DNA of 64,000 nucleotides, from assembly GCF_009720365.1 (NCBI RefSeq), contig NZ_ML769315.1, positions 217,621 to 281,620 on the forward strand, read 5' to 3'. Positions 40,679-48,961 of the stretch are shown here, piece after piece (the first letter of the stretch is position 1; each line of letters opens with the position of its first letter). The translations under genes were made by a program, and so were the position numbers. The stretch is from Catellatospora paridis. GTDB taxonomy: Bacteria > Actinomycetota > Actinomycetes > Mycobacteriales > Micromonosporaceae. The notes under the pieces are model-generated. The model was given only the letters and a program-made list of their open reading frames with translations. It searched no databases and was not told where the DNA came from.

Positions 40679-41944
40679 AGCGAGGGTCTCGGACAGGGGG
40701 ACGGCGGGGTCGGTGAGGCGGGCGGGGTCGGCGGGGGTGCCGGCGAAGCCGGCTTTGACCAGGGCGTTGAGGTCGTCCTGGACGTCCCAGATGTTGATGT
40801 TCATCGCGGCCACGACGCGGTCGTCGTCGGTTAGCCAGAAGGCGATGACCTCGGGGGCCTTGCCGTCGCGGACGGTGGGGTCGCCACGGAAGACGACGCG
40901 GGCGTAGTCGCCCGGACCCGCCCAGCCGCAGTACTCCATGCCCAGGTCGTACTGGTCGGTGAAGAAGTACGGCACCTGCGCGTACGACACCTCCTGCCCG
41001 AGCATCGCCTTGCCCGCCGCCTTGCCGCCGGCCCGCGCGTTGGCCCAGTGCTCGGTGCGCAGGTGCTTGCCTACCAGCGGGTTCATGGTCGAGGCCACGT
41101 CCCCGCAGGCGTAGATGTGCGGATCCGAGGTGCGCAGGCCCGCGTCGGTGACGACGCCGTCGTCGACGTCCAGTCCCGCCTGCTCGGCCAGCTCGGTGGC
41201 GGGCCGGATGCCGACCCCGACCGCCACCAGGTCGGCGGCCAGCTCGGTGCCGTCGTCCAGCAGCGCGCTGCGCACCGCCCCGTCCAGATCGCCGAACGAG
41301 CGCACCCCGGACTCGAACCGGAACTCGACCCCGTTCGCCTCGTGCAGCGCCCGGAACAGCGCGGCCAGCTCGTCGCCGAGCACATGCCGCAGCGGGGCAC
41401 GCTCGTTCGACACGACGGTGACGGAGCAGCCGTAGCCCCGGGCCGCGGCCGCGATCTCCAGACCGATCCACCCCGAGCCGACGACCAGGACCTGGGGCCG
41501 CGAATCGGTGGTCAGCGCCTGCCGCAGCGCCGCCGAGTCGGGGTAGGCGCGCAGGTAGCGGATCCCGCTCGCGTCGGCGCCGGGCACGTCGAGGGTACGC
41601 ACGACCGAACCCGTGGCCAGGAGCAGTTTGTCGTACGCGAACTGCTCGTCTCCGTCCAGCGTCACCGTGCGGGCCTCCGGGTGCACCGCCACCACGCGGC
41701 GGCCGAGCATCAGCTCGATGTCCTGCTCGGCATACCACTCGCGCGGGTGCACGTACGCCTTCTCGCGCGGGTCCTTGCCCTGCAGGAAGCCCTTGGACAG
41801 CGGAGGGCGCTCGTAGGGCACCTCGTCCTCCTGCCCGATCAGCAGCACGCGGCCGGTGAAGCCCTCGGCCCGCAGCGCCTCGGCGGCCCTGGCCCCGGCC
41901 AGCGACGCACCGACGATGACGAATACCTGCTCGTCCGCACTCAT
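40673..41944 (-). CDS. Ferredoxin reductase-like FAD-dependent oxidoreductase
   Basis: 423 residues. N-terminal FAD motif FVIVGASLAGARAAEALRAEGF, RPPLSKGFLQGK, second Rossmann motif VLVVGSGWIGLEIAAAARGYG for NAD(P)H, and the FAD-closing GLRTSDPHIYACGDVAST. The C-terminal reductase domain spans about 325-423. It resembles ferredoxin/rubredoxin reductases that feed cytochromes P450 or dioxygenases; no such partner is in the window. The gene ends with a TGA supplied by family A copy A3, so its natural end may once have been slightly different. Confidence 0.92.
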   Translation of the reverse strand: MSADEQVFVIVGASLAGARAAEALRAEGFTGRVLLIGQEDEVPYERPPLSKGFLQGKDPREKAYVHPREWYAEQDIELMLGRRVVAVHPEARTVTLDGDEQFAYDKLLLATGSVVRTLDVPGADASGIRYLRAYPDSAALRQALTTDSRPQVLVVGSGWIGLEIAAAARGYGCSVTVVSNERAPLRHVLGDELAALFRALHEANGVEFRFESGVRSFGDLDGAVRSALLDDGTELAADLVAVGVGIRPATELAEQAGLDVDDGVVTDAGLRTSDPHIYACGDVASTMNPLVGKHLRTEHWANARAGGKAAGKAMLGQEVSYAQVPYFFTDQYDLGMEYCGWAGPGDYARVVFRGDPTVRDGKAPEVIAFWLTDDDRVVAAMNINIWDVQDDLNALVKAGFAGTPADPARLTDPAVPLSETLAG

Positions 41945-42048
41945 GCCGTCCAGCCTTGCGCATCGAGGCCTGCCGGTCCACGGAAACGCCGCAGTCGTCC
42001 GGAAAACGCCCGGCGGGCGGGCGCACCAGCCGCCCGCCCGTTGGTGAA

Positions 42049-42081
42049 GCCCGGCGCCGCACGGGGGTGGCGGCGCCGGGC
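42049..42081. terminator. Strong GC-rich hairpin after the protease gene
   Basis: GCCCGGCGCCGC (42049-42060) and GCGGCGCCGGGC (42070-42081) form a perfect 12 bp stem with a 9-base loop, 8 bases beyond the protease stop codon on the minus strand. It fits an intrinsic terminator of the kind without a T-run used by actinomycetes. Confidence 0.65.
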
Positions 42082-42088
42082 GGTCAGG

Positions 42089-43339
42089 TCACGACGTGAC
42101 CAGGCTCGCCTGCTGGGCGATGAGCACCCAGCTGATGTCCACCCAGGCCACCACGTTGCCGCAGCCCGTGCCGAACGAGCCGCAGGGCACCGGAGTCGTG
42201 CCGCCCACGATCTGACCCGCGGCGCGGACCTTGGAGAAATCGGCCGTGAGCGTGAACACCGGGCCGCCGCTGTCACCGGGGCCGGCCGCGGCCCGCCCGG
42301 AGACCTCGTTGCCCAGCGAGACCACGTCCACGAAGGCGAACCCGGCCAGCACCAGCTGGTTGATCCGGTTGGTGCGGATGTTGCAGTGCACGCCGGTGAA
42401 CCCGCCCGAGGTGCAGACGAACTGCCCCGGGAAGTTGCTGACCGCGCCGACCACCGGCTTGGAGAACTCCCCCACACCGACACCGCCGTCGTAGATGCGC
42501 GCACCGGATCTGGTGCGGATGAACAGCGAGTCGCTGAGCCGCCGCGCGGGCGCGGGCTCCGAGAGGCCGATGAGCTCCCCGGTCGGGTCCGTGAAGTTCA
42601 GCCCGCCGCCGGGCATGCAGTGCTCGGCGGTGAGGATGCCGCGGGCCGTCTCCCACCACAGGAAGTAGCGCGCCACCGCGAAGCCGGTGCTGCACCCGCC
42701 CGCGCCGGCGAACTGCCCGCGCAGCTGCGCCCCACCCCACCACGGCGCGAAGTCGTTCGCCCGGCTGTACGGCTGGATCTGCTCCTCGTCCTTGACGACG
42801 GTGGCCGCCACGGCGAACTCGTACTTGCCGGCCGCCTCGGGGTTGCTGGTCGCCACCTCCAGACCGCTGCCGTCGGGCAGCGGCCCGACCCGGGTCAGCC
42901 CCGGGTACGCCTCCGCCCGCTCTATCACCGCCGCGGCGGACTCGACGAGCTCGCGCTGCGTGTACTTCGACTCGCCGAGGGCGATCCGGATGCCGAGTTC
43001 GGACTCCGCGCGGGCGATCTCCTCGCGGACCTCGGCCGGCGCCTCGCCCTTCCACCACAGCTCCAGGGTCCGCTCCTCGACCTGCAGCCGCACCCCGCCC
43101 AGACCCGGGAACTTCGCGTCCAGGTCGGTGAAGCGCTGCGCCGCCTCGACCAGCGGCAGCTGCGCAGCCATGATCTCGGCGGCGGCGTTCGACCCGTCCT
43201 TCGGGTCCTCGCTGGTCCAGGCCGGCTTGTCCTCCTCGTACGCGGCCGCGGCGGGTGTTGCCGCGACCACCCCCCACACCGCCACCAGTGCCAGCACACC
43301 CAGTGCCGTGCGGCGTCTCCGCTGCCCGCTGCTGCGCAT
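42089..43339 (-). CDS. Secreted trypsin-like (S1 family) serine protease
   Basis: 416 residues. A signal peptide (about 1-33: RRRRTALGVLALVAVWGVVAATPAAAA) is followed by a long pro-region (about 35-205, including ERAEAYPGLTRVGPLPDGSGLEV, akin to the inhibitory prodomain of alpha-lytic-type proteases). The catalytic domain has His in GILTAEHCM, Asp in RRLSDSLFI and Ser in GPGDSGGPVF. Four or more Cys suggest disulfides. It is exported as a zymogen and degrades protein outside the cell. ATG 43339 has GGAGG 6 bases upstream, which decides it over upstream codons. It is divergent from the MCIGTS protein/two-component operon. Confidence 0.92.
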   Translation of the reverse strand: MRSSGQRRRRTALGVLALVAVWGVVAATPAAAAYEEDKPAWTSEDPKDGSNAAAEIMAAQLPLVEAAQRFTDLDAKFPGLGGVRLQVEERTLELWWKGEAPAEVREEIARAESELGIRIALGESKYTQRELVESAAAVIERAEAYPGLTRVGPLPDGSGLEVATSNPEAAGKYEFAVAATVVKDEEQIQPYSRANDFAPWWGGAQLRGQFAGAGGCSTGFAVARYFLWWETARGILTAEHCMPGGGLNFTDPTGELIGLSEPAPARRLSDSLFIRTRSGARIYDGGVGVGEFSKPVVGAVSNFPGQFVCTSGGFTGVHCNIRTNRINQLVLAGFAFVDVVSLGNEVSGRAAAGPGDSGGPVFTLTADFSKVRAAGQIVGGTTPVPCGSFGTGCGNVVAWVDISWVLIAQQASLVTS

Positions 43340-43599
43340 CGTTTCCTCCCTCGTGTCCGCCGCCGGTGCTCGGCGACTCACTCAGGCTGCGGTAATCCGG
43401 GTCGCACGGCGTCGGCCGAGGATCGGAACCAGGTCGTACGCCTACAGTCGTACCCGGACGGTCCGATCCCACCCGAGGTGGACCCGCGCCGCCCGCCGGA
43501 ACGCGGAAAGGCGACAGCCGAACCGATCGACCTGCGCAGACACCGGGGCTACTCTGCTGACACCCTTCCGCAGGCACCCTCCCTCCCCAGGAGCAGACC

Positions 43600-44184
43600 A
43601 TGTGCATCGGCACCTCCGTCCACGCCGACATCCGGGTGTCCGTCCAGGACAGATCCGCGCCCGACCGGGTCTCCGGCCACCTCGCCGCGGGCATCCTGGT
43701 CGACGCGGACGCCGTGCTCGTGCCCCGCCCATCCCCCGAACTGCTCGACCCGTCGCGCGACCTGGAGATCGTCGTGTTCCCGACGGACCTCGCCGAGCAC
43801 ACCCCGGTCGACGTGCTGACCGGCTGGAAGTGGAGCCGCTTCGCCCTGCGCGGGCAGGAGAAGCAGCCCACCGCCGCCGTCGCCAAGCTGGCCCACCACG
43901 CCACCTACGGCGCGCAGATCGGCGAGGTGGACAGTGGCGAGCTGGCCCGGCTCACCGCCGAGCTGGACGGCGACCTGTGGGCGGCGCTGACCCGGCTGGA
44001 GGCGGTGCCGCCCGGCATCGGCGAGATCGACCCGGCGCTGCTGGCCCGGCTCGGCGAGGTCGAGCGCGCGCAGCGGGTGCCACGCCGGGCCGAGCACACG
44101 TTCGACTCGTACGAGGCGATGACCGACGGGTTCTGCATCTTCTTCTGCTTCTGCCACCCCCACCACCCGCGGAGCAAGCCGTGA
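43600..44184 (+). CDS. Unrecognised protein with Cys/His-rich C-terminus, coupled to a two-component system
   Basis: 194 residues, no signal peptide or membrane helix. Residues about 1-75 (GHLAAGILVDADAVLVPRPS, DLEIVVFPTDL) faintly recall the start of trypsin-like domains, in which a VLTAAHC-type block would carry the catalytic His; here it is VLVPRPS, so no protease activity is expected. About 80-170 are helical. The last 25 residues change character: EAMTDGFCIFFCFC then HPHHPRSKP, giving C-X3-C-X-C-H-P-H-H next to aromatic residues. That could bind metal, insert in a membrane, or be a processed peptide. ATG 43600 follows AGGAGCAGACC. The stop overlaps the kinase start by 4 bp. Family unknown. 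Confidence 0.7.
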   Translation: MCIGTSVHADIRVSVQDRSAPDRVSGHLAAGILVDADAVLVPRPSPELLDPSRDLEIVVFPTDLAEHTPVDVLTGWKWSRFALRGQEKQPTAAVAKLAHHATYGAQIGEVDSGELARLTAELDGDLWAALTRLEAVPPGIGEIDPALLARLGEVERAQRVPRRAEHTFDSYEAMTDGFCIFFCFCHPHHPRSKP

Positions 44185-45359
44185 CGTGGTGGCGACGGGC
44201 GCAGGACACGGCGCTGGCCCTGGCCGTGTGGCTGCTCGACACGGCCCTGTTCTCCACGGCCGGGGCCGATCTCGGCGCGGCCCGCGGCGGCCGGTCCGCG
44301 CTGCTCATCGCCGGATACGTCGCGCTGGGCGCGGTGGCGCTGATCTGGCGGCGGCGCGCCCCGGTCGCGGTGTTCGCCTGGCTCTGGCTGCACGCCGTGG
44401 TCGGCAGCGTGTTCGTCGCCGGTTACCTGCCGACGCTGCCGCTGATGGTGGCCGTGTACACGGTCGGGGCCCACCTGTCCCGCCGCCAGGCCTGGCTGAT
44501 CGCCCCGGCGCTGGTGCCGTACGGCGTGCTCGCCGCCAACGGCGCGTGGCTCGAACCGCCGTCGCGCCAGGCGGCCACCTTCGTCGGGCTGCTGCTGGCG
44601 TTCAGCCTGCTGGTGGGCGGCGTGTGGGCGCTGGGCCGGTGGGCCGGCGCCAGCCGGCGGCGGCTGGCCGCGGCCGAGCAGCAGCGGGTCGCCTCAGCCC
44701 ACGCGGCGGTCGCCGCCGAGCGGGCGCGCATCTCGCGCGAGCTGCACGACATCGTCGCGCACACGGTGACGGTGATGATGCTGCAGGCGAGCGGGGCCGG
44801 CCGGATCATGGCCACCCGTCCCGAGCAGGCCCGCACCGCGCTCAGCCAGATCGAGGAGCTGGGCGGGCAGGCGATGGCGGAACTGCGCCGGATGCTGGCC
44901 GTGCTGGCGGCGGACGGCGCCGCCGAGCCCGCCGCGCAGCCCGGCCTCGGCGACCTGGACGAGCTGCTGGTGCGGATGCGGTCCGCCGGCATGCCGGTGG
45001 ACCTGGTGGTGGAGGGCGAGCCGCGGCAGCTGGATCCGTCCGTGGGACTGGCCGCCTACCGCACCGTGCAGGAGGCGCTGACGAACATCGCCAAGCACAA
45101 GGGCGGCGACGTGCCCGCCGTGGTGCGCCTGGTCTGGGCCGACGAACTGCTGGTCAAGGTCACCGACACGGGCGCGGCCGAGCTGCCGCGTTCCCCGCTG
45201 TCCACCGGGCACGGCCTGCTGGGCCTGCGGGAACGGGTCGCCGTCGCGGGCGGCAGGCTGGACGCCGGGCCCACCGGCGACGGTGGCTTCGAGGTCTCGG
45301 CGGCGCTGCCGGCCCAGGCGACCCGGGGCGGCCGACTTCCGGTCGGCGGGGCGCGATGA
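44181..45359 (+). CDS. Two-component sensor histidine kinase
   Basis: 392 residues. Four to five membrane helices (about 8-155) with short loops are followed by a coiled coil and the HisKA_3 helix containing [20 protein letters not shown], where His is phosphorylated. The HATPase_c domain has [21 protein letters not shown] and [16 protein letters not shown]. Start GTG 44181 overlaps the upstream TGA (GTGA), so its synthesis depends on the upstream Cys/His-tailed protein, which may therefore be its ligand, accessory sensor or target. The response regulator starts 37 bp downstream. Confidence 0.93.
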   Translation: MTWWRRAQDTALALAVWLLDTALFSTAGADLGAARGGRSALLIAGYVALGAVALIWRRRAPVAVFAWLWLHAVVGSVFVAGYLPTLPLMVAVYTVGAHLSRRQAWLIAPALVPYGVLAANGAWLEPPSRQAATFVGLLLAFSLLVGGVWALGRWAGASRRRLAAAEQQRVASAHAAVAAERARISRELHDIVAHTVTVMMLQASGAGRIMATRPEQARTALSQIEELGGQAMAELRRMLAVLAADGAAEPAAQPGLGDLDELLVRMRSAGMPVDLVVEGEPRQLDPSVGLAAYRTVQEALTNIAKHKGGDVPAVVRLVWADELLVKVTDTGAAELPRSPLSTGHGLLGLRERVAVAGGRLDAGPTGDGGFEVSAALPAQATRGGRLPVGGAR

Positions 45360-45396
45360 GCACGTCGGGCCGGCGACCGCGGACGGGTGGGCGGCG

Positions 45397-46086
45397 ATGA
45401 CCTTGCGAGTGCTGCTCGTCGACGACCAGCCGCTGGTCCGTGCCGGGATCGCGATGCTGCTGGCGGCCGAGCCGGACGTGGAGGTCGTCGGCGAGTGCGG
45501 CGACGGCGCCGACGCGGTGGCCCAGGCCTTGGCGCTGCGGCCGGACGTGGTGCTGATGGACGTGCGCATGGCCGGCATGGACGGGGTGGAGGCGACCCGG
45601 CGCATCACCGCCGACGGCTTCACGGGCGACCCGGACCGGCCGGTCAAGGTCGTCATCCTGACCACCTACCACGTCGACGAGACGGTGTACGCGGCCCTGC
45701 GCGCGGGCGCGTCCGGCTTCCTGCTCAAGGACGCGGTGCCCGCCGAGCTGACGCTCGCGGTGCGGGCGGTGGCGGCCGGGGAGGCCTGGCTCGACCCGGC
45801 GGTGGCCCGGGCCCTGCTGGACGAGTTCACCGCCCGGCCCGGACAGCAGGCACCCACCCCGGCCCGGATGCGCGGGCTGACCGACCGCGAGCGCGAGGTC
45901 CTGGTGCTCGCGGCGTACGGGCTGTCCAACACGGAGATCGCGGCGTCGCTGGTCATCGGCGAGGCCACGGTGAAGACGCACCTGGGCAGGGTGCTGATGA
46001 AACTCGGCGTGCGCGACCGCACCCAGGCCGTGGTCGCCGCCTACCAGCACGGTCTGGTCGAACCCGGCTCCCGCACCCGCTCCTGA
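45397..46086 (+). CDS. NarL/LuxR-type response regulator
   Basis: 229 residues. The receiver domain has [13 protein letters not shown], phosphoacceptor Asp in [19 protein letters not shown] (residue ~54), Thr in ILTTYH and Lys in [12 protein letters not shown] short insertion, [14 protein letters not shown], lengthens the alpha3-beta4 region. The LuxR-type DNA-binding domain is [47 protein letters not shown]. It pairs with the kinase just upstream. Its targets probably include the divergent protease or its own operon, but no binding site is proven. Confidence 0.94.
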   Translation: MTLRVLLVDDQPLVRAGIAMLLAAEPDVEVVGECGDGADAVAQALALRPDVVLMDVRMAGMDGVEATRRITADGFTGDPDRPVKVVILTTYHVDETVYAALRAGASGFLLKDAVPAELTLAVRAVAAGEAWLDPAVARALLDEFTARPGQQAPTPARMRGLTDREREVLVLAAYGLSNTEIAASLVIGEATVKTHLGRVLMKLGVRDRTQAVVAAYQHGLVEPGSRTRS

Positions 46087-46152
46087 ATCGGGCCCGGGAC
46101 GGCGCGGATCCGTACTCTCGGCGTACCCGCCACCGCGAGAGGAGCCGGGAAC

Positions 46153-46185
46153 ATGGGCGGTGCCTGCGGGCAAGTACTGGCATGA
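46153..46185 (+). other. Possible 10-codon leader peptide before the sigma factor gene
   Basis: ATG 46153 has a GAGAGGAG ribosome site 7-8 bases upstream and encodes MGGACGQVLA. Its TGA overlaps the sigma factor ATG (ATGA, 46182-46185). The sigma gene has no other ribosome site, so translation would pass from the leader to the sigma factor. Confidence 0.45.
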
Positions 46186-46757
46186 CCGTGACGACCCAGC
46201 ACGACCCACCGGCCGGAGCCGACCCACCGGCTGCCGAGCCGCCGCCGGACCCAGCCGACCTCGGCGCGATGTTCGACGCGTACGCCCGCGACCTGCTGCG
46301 CTACGCCGGTCAGCGGGTCGGCGAGCAGGTCGCCGAGGACGTCGTGGCGCAGACCTTCCTGATCGCGTACGAGCAGCGCCACCGCTACGACGGCACCCGC
46401 GGCGCGATGCTGCCCTGGCTGTACGGCATCTGCGGCAACCTGCTGCGCCGCCACCACCGCACCGAGGTCCGGGCGCTGCGCGCCGTGGCCGCGACCCACG
46501 CCGCTGACGAGGTCGCGCCGGACGCCCGCTCCGCGGAGCGCGTCGACGCGCAGCGCGCCGTGGCCCGCGTCGCGACCGCGCTGGCCAAGCTGCCCCGCCG
46601 CCAGCGCGAGGTGCTGCTGCTGTTCGCCGTCGCCGAGCTGGAGTACGCCGAGATCGCGCTGGCGCTCGGGATCCCACTGGGCTCCGTGCAGTCGGCTCTG
46701 CACCGCGCCCGTACGAAGATCAAATCTGCGCTCTCCGCCACCGGAGGTTCCCGATGA
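46182..46757 (+). CDS. ECF-type RNA polymerase sigma factor
   Basis: 191 residues. After a Pro-rich start, region 2 is AMFDAYARDLLRYAGQRVGEQVAEDVVAQTFLIAYEQRHRYDGTRGAMLPWLYGI and region 4 is LPRRQREVLLLFAVAELEYAEIALALGIPLGSVQSALHRARTKIK. These bind the -10 and -35 boxes of dedicated promoters. The stop overlaps the next gene's ATG by 4 bp. In this family the downstream membrane protein commonly accompanies the sigma factor and may control it. A 10-codon leader frame overlaps the start. Confidence 0.93.
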   Translation: MTVTTQHDPPAGADPPAAEPPPDPADLGAMFDAYARDLLRYAGQRVGEQVAEDVVAQTFLIAYEQRHRYDGTRGAMLPWLYGICGNLLRRHHRTEVRALRAVAATHAADEVAPDARSAERVDAQRAVARVATALAKLPRRQREVLLLFAVAELEYAEIALALGIPLGSVQSALHRARTKIKSALSATGGSR

Positions 46758-47827
46758 CCCGCACCGACCCCGACCTCACCGCGGTACGTGACCTGCCCGC
46801 CGGCTCACCCGGCCCGTCCGACGAGTCCGTCGCCCGCACCTGGTACCTGCTCAACGCCCGCCAAGCCGCGGCGCGGGGCCGCGCTCCCCGCAGGCTGGCC
46901 CGCTGGCTCGTCCCGGTCGCCGCGAGTCTGACGGTGACGGTCGTCGCGCTCGGCGCGGTGACGGTCGGCGGCGTCGGCGGCCACCGGTTCGCCACCCCGA
47001 GCATCGCCCTGGTGAAGGCCTCCCACCAGCCACTGCCCGCCGTACGCGGCACGGACCCCGCACTGTCACGGACGACTCCGGAGGCGGTCGCGGCGCTGGA
47101 CGAGCTCGCCCGCACCGCCGCGCACGCCCGGGCCGTCGACCTGCGTCCCGGCCAGCTGGTGCACGTGCTCACCGAGGGCTGGGCCGCCGACCTCACCGGC
47201 GGCTGGACCGGGACGCTGGAGTTCCAGCCCCGTGAGTCGTGGCTGGACCCGCAGGGCATGATCCCGCTGAAGCTGCTCAACGGTGACGAGAACATGTTCG
47301 AGAGCATGTTCGCCGACCACGAGGGCAACCTGGAGCACGCCCGCGCCTTCCTGCGCGACAACGGTCCGAGCATCGTGTCGCCGACCCCGCAATGGCTGGC
47401 CCAGCTGCCGACCGACCCGCCGGCACTGCTGGCCCTGCTGCGCGCCGACCTGGACGACGGCGGGGCGTGGACTGCGGACCACCAGCTCTGGGACGCCATG
47501 GCCCAGCTCTACATGAGCTGCGACATCCTGCTCAGCCCGCAGCTGCGGGCCGCGCTGCTGCGCTCGTTCCAGGGCATGGACGGGCTGACCGCCGGCACGG
47601 TCATGATCGACGACATCGAGCTGGTGGCGATCCGCCAGACCGACGGCGTCTCGGCGGACGAGATCCTGTTCGATCCGGTCACGGCTTGGGCCGTCGGCCG
47701 GCGCAGCGTGAACCTCGACGACCGGCTGCGGCTGACCCCGCCCAAGGTCGGGCCGAAGTTCGATCCGCTGGTCAGCTACCACGCCACCTGGCGGCAGAGC
47801 ATCGTCGGCAGCGTCGACGAACGCTGA
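46754..47827 (+). CDS. CU044_5270-type membrane protein, partner of the sigma factor
   Basis: 357 residues. A cytoplasmic N-terminus of about 50 residues (TWYLLNARQAAARGR) is followed by one membrane helix (about 53-75) and a large extracellular domain (about 80-357: LDELARTAAHARAVDLRPGQLVHVLTEGW, LLRADLDDGGAWTADHQLWDAMAQLYMSC, PKFDPLVSYHATW). This is the layout of CU044_5270 family proteins, which usually follow an ECF sigma gene and have no proven function; an anti-sigma-like role is inferred from topology and coupling. The ATG overlaps the sigma stop by 4 bp. Confidence 0.8.
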   Translation: MTRTDPDLTAVRDLPAGSPGPSDESVARTWYLLNARQAAARGRAPRRLARWLVPVAASLTVTVVALGAVTVGGVGGHRFATPSIALVKASHQPLPAVRGTDPALSRTTPEAVAALDELARTAAHARAVDLRPGQLVHVLTEGWAADLTGGWTGTLEFQPRESWLDPQGMIPLKLLNGDENMFESMFADHEGNLEHARAFLRDNGPSIVSPTPQWLAQLPTDPPALLALLRADLDDGGAWTADHQLWDAMAQLYMSCDILLSPQLRAALLRSFQGMDGLTAGTVMIDDIELVAIRQTDGVSADEILFDPVTAWAVGRRSVNLDDRLRLTPPKVGPKFDPLVSYHATWRQSIVGSVDER

Positions 47828-47841
47828 TCCTTCGACACGGC

Positions 47842-47883
47842 GAGGCCCGGTCCCGAGGCGCGACACCGCCCGGACCGGGCCTC
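47842..47883. terminator. Terminator after the sigma/partner operon
   Basis: GAGGCCCGGTCC (47842-47853) and GGACCGGGCCTC (47872-47883) form a perfect 12 bp stem, 15 bases beyond the stop codon. A second GC-rich hairpin (GGCCCCGG / CCGGGGCC around 47900-47930) follows. The remaining DNA up to 48048 holds the next promoter. Confidence 0.7.
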
Positions 47884-48048
47884 TCGCCGCACTCGGCGGC
47901 CCCGGTCCTGGATGCCGCCGGGGCCGGGCCTGTCCCGTCATGGCAACGCCCCGGCCGCTGGTCGGCGACCACCGTCGCCGGCCGGTGGGCATGTACCGGT
48001 CGTGCCCGGCTCCCGCGCCCTCGCCGGTCGAGGGAGTATGAATGAGAC

Positions 48049-48948
48049 ATGTCTGAGTTGGGCGAGTACCTGTCGAGTGAGGTCGTCGTCGACTACGCCG
48101 ACGGCCTGATCTCCCGCCGCGAGGCGTTGCGCCGCCTGGGCCTGCTCGGCGTCGGCGCGGCGGTGGCGGCTCCCTTGCTGGCCGCGTGCGACGCGCAGCG
48201 CGACACCGCCACGCCCCCGCAGGCCGCGCCGACCCCCGCGATCACCGGCCCGGCGGGCCCGAGCCCGCTGCCCACCGAGCCGATCACGTTCCCCGGCCCC
48301 AGCGGGCAGCTGCAGGGCCGCTGGGCCGCCGCGGCCACACCGAAAGGCTCCGTGCTCGTCGTCCACGAGAACAAGGGCCTGACCGACCACATCGCCTCGA
48401 TCGCCGGGCGGCTGGCCGCCGCGGGCTGGTCCGCACTCGCGATCGACCTGCTCTCCGAGGAGGGCGGCACGGCGAAGTTCACCGACCCCGCCCAGGCCAC
48501 CGCCGCGCTGAACGCCGCTCCGCCCGCGCGGTTCATCGCCGACATGAAGGCCGGCATCGACGAGCTGCTGCGGCGCAACCCCGGGCACACCGTCGGCGCG
48601 ATGGGCTTCTGCTTCGGCGGCGGCATGGTCTGGTCCCTGCTGGCCGCGGGCGAACCACGCCTGCACGCCGCGGCGCCGTTCTACGGACCGTTCCCCGCGA
48701 ACGCGTCGCTGGCGGGCTCTCCCGACGCCGCGGTGCTGGGCGTGTACGCCCAACTCGACGACCGGGTCAACGCCACGCGCGACGCCGCCCGCGAGGCCCT
48801 GAGCAAGGCCGGCCTGACCTTCGAGATCGTCACCTACCCCGATGTCAACCACGCGTTCTTCAACGACACCGGCGCCCGCTACAACGCCCCCGCCGCCGCC
48901 CAGGCCTGGACCAAACTCACCACCTGGTTCACCCAACACCTGACCTGA
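48049..48948 (+). CDS. Lipoprotein dienelactone hydrolase-family protein
   Basis: 299 residues. An N-terminal region ISRREALRRLGLLGVGAAVAAPLLAAC combines a twin-arginine-like start with a lipobox, so it is probably exported folded and lipid-anchored (Cys ~48). A Pro/Ala linker leads to an alpha/beta hydrolase: VLVVHENKGLTDHI, nucleophile Cys in GAMGFCFGGGMVW, Asp in AQLDDRVNA, and His in YPDVNHAFFND, the Cys-Asp-His triad of dienelactone hydrolases. Substrate outside the cell unknown. TATGAA (48037-48042) lies 6 bases before ATG, consistent with a leaderless transcript. Confidence 0.9.
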   Translation: MSELGEYLSSEVVVDYADGLISRREALRRLGLLGVGAAVAAPLLAACDAQRDTATPPQAAPTPAITGPAGPSPLPTEPITFPGPSGQLQGRWAAAATPKGSVLVVHENKGLTDHIASIAGRLAAAGWSALAIDLLSEEGGTAKFTDPAQATAALNAAPPARFIADMKAGIDELLRRNPGHTVGAMGFCFGGGMVWSLLAAGEPRLHAAAPFYGPFPANASLAGSPDAAVLGVYAQLDDRVNATRDAAREALSKAGLTFEIVTYPDVNHAFFNDTGARYNAPAAAQAWTKLTTWFTQHLT

Positions 48949-48961
48949 CCCCGCCAGGCGG

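Noticed and set aside
43600-44184. Active trypsin-like protease
   Set aside because: Only a faint N-terminal resemblance; there is no HC-containing TAAHC block and no GDSGGP motif.
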